A DNA stretch of 64,000 bases from an uncultured Oscillospiraceae bacterium. GTDB lineage: Bacteria; Bacillota; Clostridia; Oscillospirales; Oscillospiraceae. Made by a program: the position numbers and the translations under genes. The stretch spans positions 29,446 through 93,445 of the forward strand of contig CAJUOT010000002.1 in the NCBI GenBank assembly GCA_910588135.1, given 5' to 3'. Below are positions 30,938 through 39,006 of the stretch, piece by piece (position 1 is the stretch's first letter; each line of letters begins with the position of its first letter). Below the pieces are notes generated by a model. That model was not told where the DNA came from. It saw only the letters and a program-made list of their open reading frames with translations, and ran no database searches.

Positions 30938-32089
30938 TTGGACAAAAAACTGTTTCGCAGCCTGCTGCTGCTCATTACCTACACCGTGGTGCTGGTGGCG
31001 GTCATCGTCAAGCTGGACGGAGTGGCGGACTGGCTGGGCGGGGTGCTGGCCGCTTTCCAGCCCCTCATCATCGGGGCGGCCATCGCCTTTATCCTCAACC
31101 GGCCCTGCTCCTTCTTTGCCCGCCTGTTTGAAAAAGTCCTGCCGGAAAAGGTCCGCCGGGCCTCCCGGCCCCTGGGCGCCGCCGCCGCCTATCTGGCGGT
31201 CGCCGCGTTCCTCACCGCCCTGGTGGCCCTGGTGGTGCCCGAGCTCACCCACAGCATCGAGACGTTCATCGGCAACCTCAACGCCTACGCCGCCAACTTC
31301 CAGGAGCTGTTCGACTGGGTGGCGGCCAAGCTGGACCTGGAGCAGCTGGCCAGCCTGGACCTGTCCTCCGGCATCAGCGAGTCGCTGCAAAAGCTGCTCA
31401 CCGGGGCGCTGGACACCCTGACCAACACCCTGCCCCACCTGATCGGCATGACCAGCGTGCTGATCTCGGCGGTGGTCACCGGGGTGATCTCCCTGGTGTT
31501 CTCCATCTATATGCTGTCCGGCGCGCCGCGGCTCACCGCCCAGTGCCGCCGGCTGGTGCGGGCCTACCTGCCCCAGAGGGCGGCGGACACCGTGCTCCGC
31601 GTCACCCGCCTCACGGCGGACACCTTCTCCAAGTATATCAACGGCCAGGTGGTGGAGGCCTGCATCCTGGGGGGACTGTGCTTCCTGGGTATGTGCGTGT
31701 TCCGCTTTGACTACGCCCCTCTCATCTCCGTGGCAGTGGGTGTGTTCGCGCTGATTCCCATCGCCGGGGCCTATCTGGGGGCGGTGCTGGCGGTGCTGCT
31801 GCTGGTGATGATCGACCCCTGGCAGGCGGTGTGGTTCCTGGTGTTTCTGGTGGCGCTCCAGCAGCTGGAGGGCAACCTCATCTACCCCCGGGTGGTGGGC
31901 ACCACCATGGGCCTGCCCGGCATCTGGGTGCTGGCGGCGGTCACCGTGGGCGGCTCCCTGCTGGGGCTTATCGGCATGGTGGTCAGCGTCCCGCTGGCGG
32001 CGGTGGCCTACACCCTGCTCAAGCAGGACCTGCGCGCCCGAACGCCCGCCCCCGCCCCGGAGGGAAAAGACACCCCGCCGGAGGGCTGA
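30938..32089 (+). CDS. AI-2E family (YdbI/PerM-like) membrane transporter
   Basis: The 383-residue protein has about seven to eight membrane segments. The conserved C-terminal block GxxLGxIPxxG-like (FALIPIAGAYLGAVLAVLL) and the family signature QQLEGNLIYPRVVGTTMGLP are clear. A TTG start at 30938 is chosen because GGGGAGGT is 7-8 bases upstream. Family members include proton/sodium antiporters and putative AI-2 exporters; no specific substrate can be assigned. The C-terminus ends in a Pro/Ala-rich tail. Confidence 0.9.
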   Translation: MDKKLFRSLLLLITYTVVLVAVIVKLDGVADWLGGVLAAFQPLIIGAAIAFILNRPCSFFARLFEKVLPEKVRRASRPLGAAAAYLAVAAFLTALVALVVPELTHSIETFIGNLNAYAANFQELFDWVAAKLDLEQLASLDLSSGISESLQKLLTGALDTLTNTLPHLIGMTSVLISAVVTGVISLVFSIYMLSGAPRLTAQCRRLVRAYLPQRAADTVLRVTRLTADTFSKYINGQVVEACILGGLCFLGMCVFRFDYAPLISVAVGVFALIPIAGAYLGAVLAVLLLVMIDPWQAVWFLVFLVALQQLEGNLIYPRVVGTTMGLPGIWVLAAVTVGGSLLGLIGMVVSVPLAAVAYTLLKQDLRARTPAPAPEGKDTPPEG

Positions 32090-32154
32090 TTTTCACTCAT
32101 ATTCCTGGGACAAACCCCATATGATGGTTCCATCAAGACAAGGGAGATGGTTCC

Positions 32155-32433
32155 ATGGCATATGAAGGCGGCCTGTCCGCCCCCCACCATGTGGTGATCG
32201 AGGAGCGCAGGAGCCTCACGGTGTCCGGCGTGGAGGACGTGGAGCGGTTTGACGAAACTTCCATCGTGCTGTCCACCTCCAAGGGCACCATGGTGGTGAC
32301 AGGGGAAAACCTGCATATCGAAAAGCTGTCCCTGGACGGGGGCGACCTGAAGGTGGAAGGGGACGTGGACGCCGTCACCTATGAGGACGACGGCGCCGGC
32401 CGCGGCGGCTTCTTCTCCCGCCTGCTGCGCTGA
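32155..32433 (+). CDS. yabP: Spore coat/cortex morphogenesis protein YabP
   Basis: The 92-residue YabP-domain protein (EERRSLTVSGVEDVERFDE ... TSKGTMVVTGENLHIEKLSLD) is required for spore formation in Bacillus and Clostridia and made in the mother cell. It is followed after 2 bases by yabQ and then divIC and an S1 protein, the conserved Firmicutes order. The C-terminal RGGFFSRLLR is a basic amphipathic tail. No clear sigma-E promoter was identified in the short upstream gap. Confidence 0.92.
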   Translation: MAYEGGLSAPHHVVIEERRSLTVSGVEDVERFDETSIVLSTSKGTMVVTGENLHIEKLSLDGGDLKVEGDVDAVTYEDDGAGRGGFFSRLLR

Positions 32434-32435
32434 CC

Positions 32436-33107
32436 ATGTATGTGGACGTGGCGGACCAGGCGCAGGTCTTTGGGCTGGCCCTCCTGCTGGGGGCCGCGCT
32501 GGGCCTCGTCTACGACGGGATGCGCGCACTGCGCCGGAGCCTGAAGCTGCCCTGGCTGGCCTTTCTGCTGGACCTGCTGTTCTGGCTGTGCGTCACCGCC
32601 GCCCTGTTCGCTTTCACCCTGCTGCGGGACGACGGGCGCGTGCGCATCTACCATATGGCCGCGGCGGCGCTGGGCGGCGGGCTGTATTTCCTCACCCTCA
32701 GCCGGCTGGTGCTGCCCGCGCTGCTCTGGCTGGCTGCGCGGGTCCGGGCACTGTGGCGGCTGGCCACCGCCCCTGTCCGCCGGGCGGGGCGGTGGACAAA
32801 AAAATTTTTGAAAAATCAAAAAAACCTCTTCCAAAATTGGCTCAATTGGTATAAAATAAATGTGTTGTACCGTTTCGCCGGAAACAGGGAGGAGGGTGCG
32901 GGCCGTCATGAAACTGAAACGGGCCGGAATGGCCACAAAACTGCTGGTGCTGGTGCTGCTGGCCGCCGTGGCCATCGCCCTGCTGTCCACCCACGCCCAG
33001 CTCAACGCCGCTCAGCAGGACCGGGACGCGCTGAGCCGTCAGGTCCAGGAGCAGCGGGAGGCAAACGCCGCGCTTCAAGACGGCATCGACCACAGCGGCG
33101 ACCCTGA
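32436..33107 (+). CDS. yabQ: Spore cortex biosynthesis protein YabQ, with unusual 3' overlap
   Basis: The N-terminal part (about residues 1-150) is a normal YabQ membrane protein: QAQVFGLALLLGAALGLVYDGMRALRR followed by three or more membrane segments and a basic region ending near KNQKNLFQNWLNWYKIN. YabQ acts at the forespore outer membrane in cortex formation. The frame then continues for another 200 bases into divIC in a different frame, giving an Arg/Gly/Ala-rich tail of about 66 residues that looks like out-of-frame divIC sequence. A one-base change near 32850 would have stopped it at TAA. Confidence 0.85.
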   Translation: MYVDVADQAQVFGLALLLGAALGLVYDGMRALRRSLKLPWLAFLLDLLFWLCVTAALFAFTLLRDDGRVRIYHMAAAALGGGLYFLTLSRLVLPALLWLAARVRALWRLATAPVRRAGRWTKKFLKNQKNLFQNWLNWYKINVLYRFAGNREEGAGRHETETGRNGHKTAGAGAAGRRGHRPAVHPRPAQRRSAGPGRAEPSGPGAAGGKRRASRRHRPQRRP

Positions 33108-33186
33108 CTACCTGGCCGACATCGCCCGGACCCGCCTGGGCCTGGTGGAGCCGGGGGAGATTGAGTTCGTGGACTCCAGCAAGTAA
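32908..33186 (+). CDS. divIC: Septum formation initiator family protein (DivIC/FtsB)
   Basis: The 92-residue protein has a short basic N-terminus, one membrane segment (about 8-25) and a coiled-coil (about 28-60), followed by YLADIARTRLGLVEPGEIEF, the typical FtsB/DivIC end. It works in the FtsL-DivIB complex at the division septum. The start at 32908 follows AGGGAGGAGGG. It lies inside the 3' part of the yabQ frame. Confidence 0.92.
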   Translation: MKLKRAGMATKLLVLVLLAAVAIALLSTHAQLNAAQQDRDALSRQVQEQREANAALQDGIDHSGDPDYLADIARTRLGLVEPGEIEFVDSSK

Positions 33187-33221
33187 AAATCCTACATTAT
33201 TGAGAGGGACAAAAGAGATTT

Positions 33222-33710
33222 ATGGGGATTGAAGTTGGTTCTATCTTGGACGGGAAGGTGACAGGGATCACCAAATTCGGCGCGTTCGTCGCGCTGCCCG
33301 GCAACCGCTCCGGGCTGGTACATATCTCGGAGATCGCCTACACCTACGTCAACGATGTGCACGACCTGCTCTCCGAGGGGCAGGAGGTCAAGGTGAAGGT
33401 GATCGGCATTGATGACAGCAACCGTATCAACCTGTCCATCAAGCAGGCCCTGCCCCCGCCGCCCCGCCCGGAGCGCCGGCCCGGTCCCCGGTCAAACGAA
33501 TCCGGTTTCAGCCCCCGCCCCGAGGGGGAGCGCCGGCCCCAGGGACGCCGGCCCGCCCCTGGCCGTGGTTTCACCCCAGAGCCCTCCCAGCCCAGGGGCC
33601 CCGCCAGCTTTGAGGACCAGCTCAAGCAGTTTATGCAGAGCTCCGACAGCAAGCTCTCCGAGCTTCACATGAACGAAAAGCGGGGCAGCCGCCGGGGCGG
33701 GAGAAAATAA
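33222..33710 (+). CDS. S1-domain RNA-binding protein (YabR-like)
   Basis: The 162-residue protein has one S1 RNA-binding domain at about 3-75 (VGSILDGKVTGITKFGAFVALP ... LVHISEIA ... RINLSIKQA). A low-complexity Pro/Arg/Gly-rich region (about 77-125) and a basic SRRGGRK end follow. The position after divIC corresponds to yabR in Bacillus. The disordered RP/RG-rich tail suggests broad RNA or ribosome binding. The function is not known. Confidence 0.9.
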   Translation: MGIEVGSILDGKVTGITKFGAFVALPGNRSGLVHISEIAYTYVNDVHDLLSEGQEVKVKVIGIDDSNRINLSIKQALPPPPRPERRPGPRSNESGFSPRPEGERRPQGRRPAPGRGFTPEPSQPRGPASFEDQLKQFMQSSDSKLSELHMNEKRGSRRGGRK

Positions 33711-33717
33711 GCCAACA

Positions 33718-33750
33718 CAAGGGGACGCAGATGCGTCCCCTTGCTTTTTT
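33718..33750 (+). terminator. Terminator of the yabP-yabQ-divIC operon
   Basis: A perfect 12-bp stem, CAAGGGGACGCA (33718-33729) with its complement (33732-33743), then CTTTTTT. Confidence 0.95.
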
Positions 33751-33797
33751 GAGAAGCGCGCAGCGGTCAGCCTGACCACAGACAAGGAGGCACCCCT

Positions 33798-34946
33798 ATG
33801 CTCATCATCAACGGCGTTGTCCACACCATGGACGCGGGCACCATCCCCAGCGGCTTTGTGCTGGTCAAGGGCAGCCGCATCGCCCAGGTGGGTTCCATGG
33901 CCGACCTGCCCCAGGACGGGGAGCCGGACCGTCTCATCGACGCCCGGGGCGGGCATATCCTCCCCGGCTTCATCGACGCCCACTGCCACGTGGGCCTCTA
34001 CGGCGCCTGCGCCCCCGAGGATGATCTGAACGAGTCCCCCGCCTCCTGCACCCCCCAGCTCCGGGCGCTGGACAGCGTGGACCCCTTCAACCCATACTTT
34101 GAGGAGGCCCGCCGGGCCGGGGTGACCTGCGTGCTCACCGGCCCAGGCTCCGCCAACCCCATCGCGGGACAGTCCGTGCTTCTGAAAACGGCGGGCACGG
34201 TGATCGACCAGATGGTGGTGCGCGCCCCCGCCTCCATGAAGTTTGCCCTGGGGGAAAATCCCAAGCGCGTCCATCAGAAGGACGGCCCCGCCACCCGTAT
34301 GGCCTCCGCCGCCCTGATCCGGGAGCAGCTGGCCAGGGCCGCGGACTACGAGTTCAAGTGCGCCCGCGCCCAGGCGGACGGCCAGCTGGACGGCCCGGAG
34401 TTCGACGCCCAGCTGGACGCCCTGCGCCCGGTGGCGGCGGGCCGCCTGCCCGCCCATTTCCACGCCCACCGGGCGGACGACATCGCCACCGCCCTGCGCA
34501 TCAGCCGGGAGTTCGGCCTGGACTGCGTCATTGTCCACGGCACCGAGGGCCACCGCATCGCGGACTTTCTGGCCAGGGAGGGGGCGCCCGTCATCACCGG
34601 GCCCTTCCTCACCGACCGCTCCAAGCCGGAGCTTGCCCGCCTCACCATGGAAAACACCGCCATTCTGGCCCGGGCGGGGGTGCAGGTGGCCATCTGCACC
34701 GACCATCCGGAGACTCCCATCTCCCTGCTCCCCTTCTGCGCCGCCCTGGCCGCCCGGGCGGGGATGGATGAGGAGGACGCCCTGGCCGCCATCACCATCA
34801 ACGCCGCCAATATCCTGGGGGTGGGCGACCGGCTGGGCTCCCTCTCCCCCGGCAAGGACGCGGACATCGTGGTCATGGACGGCCACCCCTTCCACTGGCG
34901 CACCCGCGCCACCCACGTATTCATCGACGGACAGGAGGTCCTTTAA
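33798..34946 (+). CDS. Amidohydrolase (imidazolonepropionase-like)
   Basis: The 382-residue metal-dependent amidohydrolase has a beta-sandwich start (MLIINGVVHTMDAG), the metal motif GFIDAHCHVG (about 57-66), barrel histidines in HFHAHRADD and VHGTEGH, and the metal-binding Asp in ICTDHPETP. A C-terminal GSLSPGKDADIVVMDG is typical for the superfamily. It resembles HutI-like or isoaspartyl/aryldialkyl-type amidohydrolases, but the substrate is unknown. GAGG precedes its start. The fumarase subunit gene starts directly after its stop. Confidence 0.88.
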   Translation: MLIINGVVHTMDAGTIPSGFVLVKGSRIAQVGSMADLPQDGEPDRLIDARGGHILPGFIDAHCHVGLYGACAPEDDLNESPASCTPQLRALDSVDPFNPYFEEARRAGVTCVLTGPGSANPIAGQSVLLKTAGTVIDQMVVRAPASMKFALGENPKRVHQKDGPATRMASAALIREQLARAADYEFKCARAQADGQLDGPEFDAQLDALRPVAAGRLPAHFHAHRADDIATALRISREFGLDCVIVHGTEGHRIADFLAREGAPVITGPFLTDRSKPELARLTMENTAILARAGVQVAICTDHPETPISLLPFCAALAARAGMDEEDALAAITINAANILGVGDRLGSLSPGKDADIVVMDGHPFHWRTRATHVFIDGQEVL

Positions 34947-35792
34947 ATGATTCGGGAAATCGAGGCAAAAGCCCTGTCCGATGCTGTCCGGGCGCTGTGC
35001 ATCCAGGCCAACACCATCCTCCCTCACGACCTGCGGAACGCCATCTGTTCCGCCCAGGAGCACGAACCTTCCCCCGTGGGACAAGCCATCCTGGGCGACC
35101 TGGTGGAGAATTATGAGTTTGCCGAAGCCAGGGGTCTGCCCATCTGCCAGGATACGGGGATGGCTGTGGTGTTTCTGGACTGGGGGCAGGACTGCCATCT
35201 CACCGGCGGCTCCCTGGAGGAGGCGGTAAACGACGGGGTGCGCCGGGGCTACCTGGAGGGCCATCTCCGGCTGAGCGTGGTGGGCGACCCCCTGCGCCGG
35301 GCCAATACCCGCGACAACACCCCCGCCATCCTCCATCTGCGGATGGTACCGGGAGACCGGGTGGATATCACCGTGGCCCCCAAGGGCTTCGGCAGCGAGA
35401 ATATGACCAGGCTCCGTATGTTCAACCCCTCCGTCAGCCAGCAAGAGATCGAGGACTTCATCGTGGACTGCGTGTCCCAGGCCGGGTCCAACCCCTGCCC
35501 TCCCGTGGTCATCGGCGTGGGGCTGGGGGGCACGTCGGAGGTTGCGGTGGAGCTTGCCAAGCGGGCCCTGCTGCGCCCCGCCGGGGAGCGCCACCCCGAC
35601 CCCGTCTACGCCGCCATGGAGGGGCGCATTCTGGAGCGGGCCAACCGGCTGGGCATCGGCCCCCAGGGGCTGGGGGGAGCTACCACCGCCCTGTCCGCCG
35701 CCATCCTCACCCAGGGGACGCATATTGCGGGGCTGCCCTGCGCGGTGAATCTGGGGTGCCATGTGACAAGGCACGCGCATATCGTTCTCTAA
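34947..35792 (+). CDS. Class I fumarate hydratase, alpha subunit (beta subunit absent nearby)
   Basis: The 281-residue protein is a complete alpha chain of a two-subunit [4Fe-4S] fumarase or tartrate dehydratase. Cluster-binding cysteines are in ICQDTG (about 67-72), GSNPCPP (about 175-181) and NLGCHVTRH (near the C-terminus). The enzyme needs the beta subunit, which normally follows. Here the next gene is an AT-rich GIY-YIG gene, and no beta-subunit ORF occurs in the window. Either the partner is elsewhere or the operon was interrupted. The gene is directly coupled to the amidohydrolase upstream. Confidence 0.88.
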   Translation: MIREIEAKALSDAVRALCIQANTILPHDLRNAICSAQEHEPSPVGQAILGDLVENYEFAEARGLPICQDTGMAVVFLDWGQDCHLTGGSLEEAVNDGVRRGYLEGHLRLSVVGDPLRRANTRDNTPAILHLRMVPGDRVDITVAPKGFGSENMTRLRMFNPSVSQQEIEDFIVDCVSQAGSNPCPPVVIGVGLGGTSEVAVELAKRALLRPAGERHPDPVYAAMEGRILERANRLGIGPQGLGGATTALSAAILTQGTHIAGLPCAVNLGCHVTRHAHIVL

Positions 35793-35855
35793 CGGCACAA
35801 ACGCATACAAGGGATTTACAGTTACTTTTATTATGGATAAGAACAGGTGCACAAA

Positions 35856-36665
35856 ATGATTATGCTGAAACAAATCATGCCGATTGAAAATCCAAGCCTC
35901 TACAAACTGCATGTTGCAAAGTACAATGGCGAAACGAACCCCCTTGATGATTTTATCAACAATTTCGAGAACTGGGTCAATTGGAATTCTTGGCGCGGCA
36001 GTAAAAATCGGTTTAACCGGCAGTTTGTCATCTCCTTTATGGATTTTTACCCTCAGAGAGGAACATTTTTATTCGGCGGCATTTTTGAAGTATTAAACAC
36101 TTACTCAGACCATTATGACGTCCAGCTTTGTGAGCTTTACAAGGAATTTATTGGAAGATTAGAGGTATCAAATATTATCACGCAACGGGGAAGCGCTTTC
36201 TATTTTGAAAATCATTACGATAAAATAGAAGTGGTAGAAATTTTAGACAAATCCTATTCCAGCCATGTATTTCCCGGCTATGAGTACATTGACTACGCTT
36301 TTTCCTCCATGAAGAACATTATAAATCGCGAGCCCCCGGGTTGGAAAAGCGCATTGGAAAATGTCAAGGGCGTCTATATGCTTACCGATCTGCAAAACGG
36401 CAAACGATATATCGGTTCCGCCTATGGGAACAGCGGGATCTGGTCCCGGTGGAGCCAATATTGCGCGAACGGCCACGGCGGCAACAAAGAGCTTGTGGAT
36501 CTGGTCTCTCAAAACGGGTACGAATATGTGGAAAGGAACTTTAAATTCACGCTCCTTGAAATACATCCGATGTTCACCACAGACGATTTCATCATACTGC
36601 GGGAGAGCTATTGGAAGGATGTCATGATGACCCGGAATGAAAAATATGGTTACAACGCAAATTGA
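35856..36665 (+). CDS. GIY-YIG domain protein, AT-rich, probably acquired
   Basis: The gene is visibly AT-rich compared with its neighbours, a sign of transfer. The C-terminal third is a GIY-YIG nuclease domain: GVYML (172-176), YIG (185-187), Arg198 and Glu250 are in the positions of the catalytic residues. The N-terminal 165 residues match nothing I recognise, though aromatic, charged segments suggest a folded domain. The start is taken as ATG 35856 with AGG 8 bases upstream; a GTG at 35847 is possible. It could be a restriction-like, homing or repair nuclease. Confidence 0.75.
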   Translation: MIMLKQIMPIENPSLYKLHVAKYNGETNPLDDFINNFENWVNWNSWRGSKNRFNRQFVISFMDFYPQRGTFLFGGIFEVLNTYSDHYDVQLCELYKEFIGRLEVSNIITQRGSAFYFENHYDKIEVVEILDKSYSSHVFPGYEYIDYAFSSMKNIINREPPGWKSALENVKGVYMLTDLQNGKRYIGSAYGNSGIWSRWSQYCANGHGGNKELVDLVSQNGYEYVERNFKFTLLEIHPMFTTDDFIILRESYWKDVMMTRNEKYGYNAN

Positions 36666-36678
36666 CTGGATAAATACG

Positions 36679-36707
36679 TTCCTATTTCTTACCTTCTATG
36701 ATATACT
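36679..36707 (+). promoter_or_regulatory. Probable promoter of prfC
   Basis: TTCCTA (36679-36684), 17-base spacer, TATACT (36702-36707). The -35 is weak and the -10 is strong. Confidence 0.5.
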
Positions 36708-36729
36708 ATGAAAACCACAGATTTTATTT

Positions 36730-36790
36730 AGGAGGTTCTTCCAATGTAAATAACCATTTTTCCAGATAACCAATCAAAATAGGAGGAACC
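36730..36790 (+). promoter_or_regulatory. Start-stop (AUG-UAA) leader of prfC
   Basis: AGGAGG (36730-36735), 8 bases, then ATG TAA (36744-36749): a fully formed initiation site for a one-codon ORF. Segment GGTTCTTCC (36734-36742) can pair over 9 bases (one G-U) with GGAGGAACC (36782-36790), the ribosome-binding site of prfC. Ribosome occupancy of the start-stop site would open the prfC site. The pairing is seen in sequence; the regulatory effect is inferred. Confidence 0.7.
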
Positions 36791-36791
36791 T

Positions 36792-38393
36792 ATGTCACAA
36801 TACGAATCCGAAATCAAGCGGCGGAGAACCTTCGCCATCATCTCCCACCCCGACGCGGGCAAAACCACCCTGACGGAGAAATTCCTGCTCTACGGCGGGG
36901 CCATCGCCCAGGCCGGGGTGGTGAAGGGCAAGAAGAACGCCCGGGCCGCCACCTCCGACTGGATGGAGATTGAGAAGCAGCGGGGCATCTCCGTCACCTC
37001 CTCGGTGATGCAGTTCCAGTACGAGGGCTTCTGCATCAACATCCTGGACACCCCCGGCCACCAGGACTTCTCCGAGGACACCTACCGCACCCTCATGGCG
37101 GCGGACAGCGCCGTCATGGTCATTGACGCCGCCAAAGGCGTGGAGGCCCAGACCCGGAAGCTGTTTAAGGTGTGCCGCCTGCGGGACATCCCCATCTTCA
37201 CCTTCATCAACAAGATGGACCGGGAGGCCCGGGACCCCTTCGAGCTGTGCCAGGAGCTGGAACACGAGCTGGGCATCGACACCTACGCCGTCAACTGGCC
37301 CATCGGCTGCGGCAAGGCGTTCCAGGGGGTCTACGACCGGGAGCGGAAGCGCATCATCCACTTCACCTCCAACGGCGGCTCCAAGGCCGCCACCGCCACC
37401 GAGATCGCCCTGGACGACCCGGCGCTGGCCTCTCTCATCGGCCAGGGCTACCGCGACCAGCTCAACGACGAGATCGAGCTGCTGGACGGGGCCTCCTGCG
37501 AGTTCGACATGGACCGGGTGCGCCACGGGCAGCTCTCCCCGGTGTTCTTCGGCTCGGCGCTGACCAACTTCGGCGTGGAGCCCTTCCTGGAGGACTTCCT
37601 GCGCATGACCACTTCTCCCCTGCCCCGGACGGCGGGAGAGGAGCTCATCGACTCCTTCGACGACGGCTTCTCCGCCTTCGTGTTCAAAATCCAGGCCAAC
37701 ATGAACAAGGCCCACCGGGACCGCATCGCCTTCATGCGGGTGGTGTCCGGCCGGTTCGACGCGGATAAGGAGGTCTACCACGTCCAGGGGGGCAAGAAGC
37801 TGAAGCTCTCCCGGCCCCAGCAGCTCATGGCCGCGGAGCGGGAGATCATCGAGGAGGCCTACGCCGGGGATATCATCGGCGTGTTCGACCCCGGCATCTT
37901 CTCCATCGGCGACACCCTGTGTATGCCGGGGCACAAATTCCAGTTCGACCCCATCCCCACCTTCGCCCCCGAACACTTCTGCCGGGTGCGGCCCCTGGAC
38001 ACCATGAAGCGCAAGCAGTTTCTCAAGGGGATGGAGCAGATCGCCCAGGAGGGCGCAATTCAGATATTCAAAACCCCCTACTCCGGCATGGAGGAGGTCA
38101 TCGTGGGCGTGGTGGGCACGCTGCAATTCGACGTGCTGGAGTACCGCCTGAAAAACGAGTACGGCGTGGACCTGTACGCCGAGGGCCTGCCCTACGAGTA
38201 CCTGCGCTGGCTCCACCACGACGGGGACGAGCCCCTGCGCTCGGACGAGCTCACCCTCCCCGGCGACGCCATGCTGGTGGAGGACTACCGGCAGAACCAG
38301 CTGCTGCTCTTCGCCTCCCAGTGGTCCATCAACTGGACGGCGGAGCGGAACAAATCCATCACCCTGTCCGAGTTCGGCGGGGCAAAATTCTGA
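36792..38393 (+). CDS. prfC: Peptide chain release factor 3 (RF3)
   Basis: The 533-residue translational GTPase removes RF1/RF2 from the ribosome after termination. P-loop SHPDAGKTTLTE is at about 18-29, RGISVTS is switch I, DTPGHQDF is G3 and NKMDRE is G4; the C-terminal domain carries KTPYSGMEEVIVGVVGTLQFDVL. Length is as usual for RF3. It is preceded by an unusual start-stop leader that may link its translation to termination speed. The ribosome-binding site AGGAGGAACC is within a small ATAGG/CCTAT hairpin. Confidence 0.97.
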   Translation: MSQYESEIKRRRTFAIISHPDAGKTTLTEKFLLYGGAIAQAGVVKGKKNARAATSDWMEIEKQRGISVTSSVMQFQYEGFCINILDTPGHQDFSEDTYRTLMAADSAVMVIDAAKGVEAQTRKLFKVCRLRDIPIFTFINKMDREARDPFELCQELEHELGIDTYAVNWPIGCGKAFQGVYDRERKRIIHFTSNGGSKAATATEIALDDPALASLIGQGYRDQLNDEIELLDGASCEFDMDRVRHGQLSPVFFGSALTNFGVEPFLEDFLRMTTSPLPRTAGEELIDSFDDGFSAFVFKIQANMNKAHRDRIAFMRVVSGRFDADKEVYHVQGGKKLKLSRPQQLMAAEREIIEEAYAGDIIGVFDPGIFSIGDTLCMPGHKFQFDPIPTFAPEHFCRVRPLDTMKRKQFLKGMEQIAQEGAIQIFKTPYSGMEEVIVGVVGTLQFDVLEYRLKNEYGVDLYAEGLPYEYLRWLHHDGDEPLRSDELTLPGDAMLVEDYRQNQLLLFASQWSINWTAERNKSITLSEFGGAKF

Positions 38394-38398
38394 GCGCG

Positions 38399-38440
38399 GA
38401 GCAGAACCCGGCGGGAGCCTTCCCACACCGGGTTCTGCTC
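38399..38440 (+). terminator. Hairpin after prfC
   Basis: A perfect 13-bp stem (38399-38411 with 38428-38440). There is no T-tract, so termination strength is uncertain. Confidence 0.6.
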
Positions 38441-38466
38441 ATCATGCTTTGTGAGGAGGAATTCTG

Positions 38467-39006
38467 ATGAACGCGCTGGTCATGAATTGCAGCCCTGTAA
38501 GAAATGGGGCGACCGCAGAGATTGTCAAAATTGCCGCCGGATGCCTGGGAGAACGATACGACACCAGAACCGTCTGCATCGACGATTTCCGGATCGGCTT
38601 CTGCAAGGGCTGCCGGACCTGCCACAGCACGGCGAAGTGCACCCAGAGCGACGATATGGAGCGGTTGATGGGCCAGTTTCAGTGGGCGGATATCATCCTG
38701 TGCGTCGCCCCCTCCTACTGGGCGGACATCCCCGGTCAGTTCAAGGCGTTCATCGACCGGTGCACCCCTTGGTGTAACACCCACGAGCCCCACGCCGCCA
38801 TCGGCCCCGGCAAAAAGGGGTATTCCATCGCGCTGCGCACAGGGCCGAGCATGCGGGAATGTGACCGCATCATAGAGAGCCTCGCGCATTTCTACGGGCA
38901 TCTGGAGATCGAATGCCGCGGCAGCCTCGGGCTGTGCGGCATAGAGGACAAACGGGCGGTGGCGCCGCGGAAGGACGAGATCACCGCGTTTTGTCGGACA
39001 ATCTAG
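38467..39006 (+). CDS. NADPH-dependent FMN reductase / iron-sulfur flavoprotein-like
   Basis: The 179-residue flavodoxin-fold protein has an N-terminal phosphate-binding SPVRNGATAEIV. A Cys-rich segment GFCKGCRTCHSTAKC (about 44-58) has the spacing of iron-sulfur flavoproteins or of multi-Cys NAD(P)H:FMN reductases. PSYWADIPGQFKAFIDR is the flavin loop. It is likely a redox protein of unknown partner. GAGGAGG precedes the start. Its end overlaps the converging gene by 26 bases. Confidence 0.88.
   Translation: MNALVMNCSPVRNGATAEIVKIAAGCLGERYDTRTVCIDDFRIGFCKGCRTCHSTAKCTQSDDMERLMGQFQWADIILCVAPSYWADIPGQFKAFIDRCTPWCNTHEPHAAIGPGKKGYSIALRTGPSMRECDRIIESLAHFYGHLEIECRGSLGLCGIEDKRAVAPRKDEITAFCRTI

Noticed and set aside
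33492..35912. 806-codon open frame on the minus strand
   Set aside because: It runs antisense to the S1 protein, amidohydrolase and fumarase genes, all with clear motifs and ribosome-binding sites. GC-rich DNA leaves such opposite frames open.
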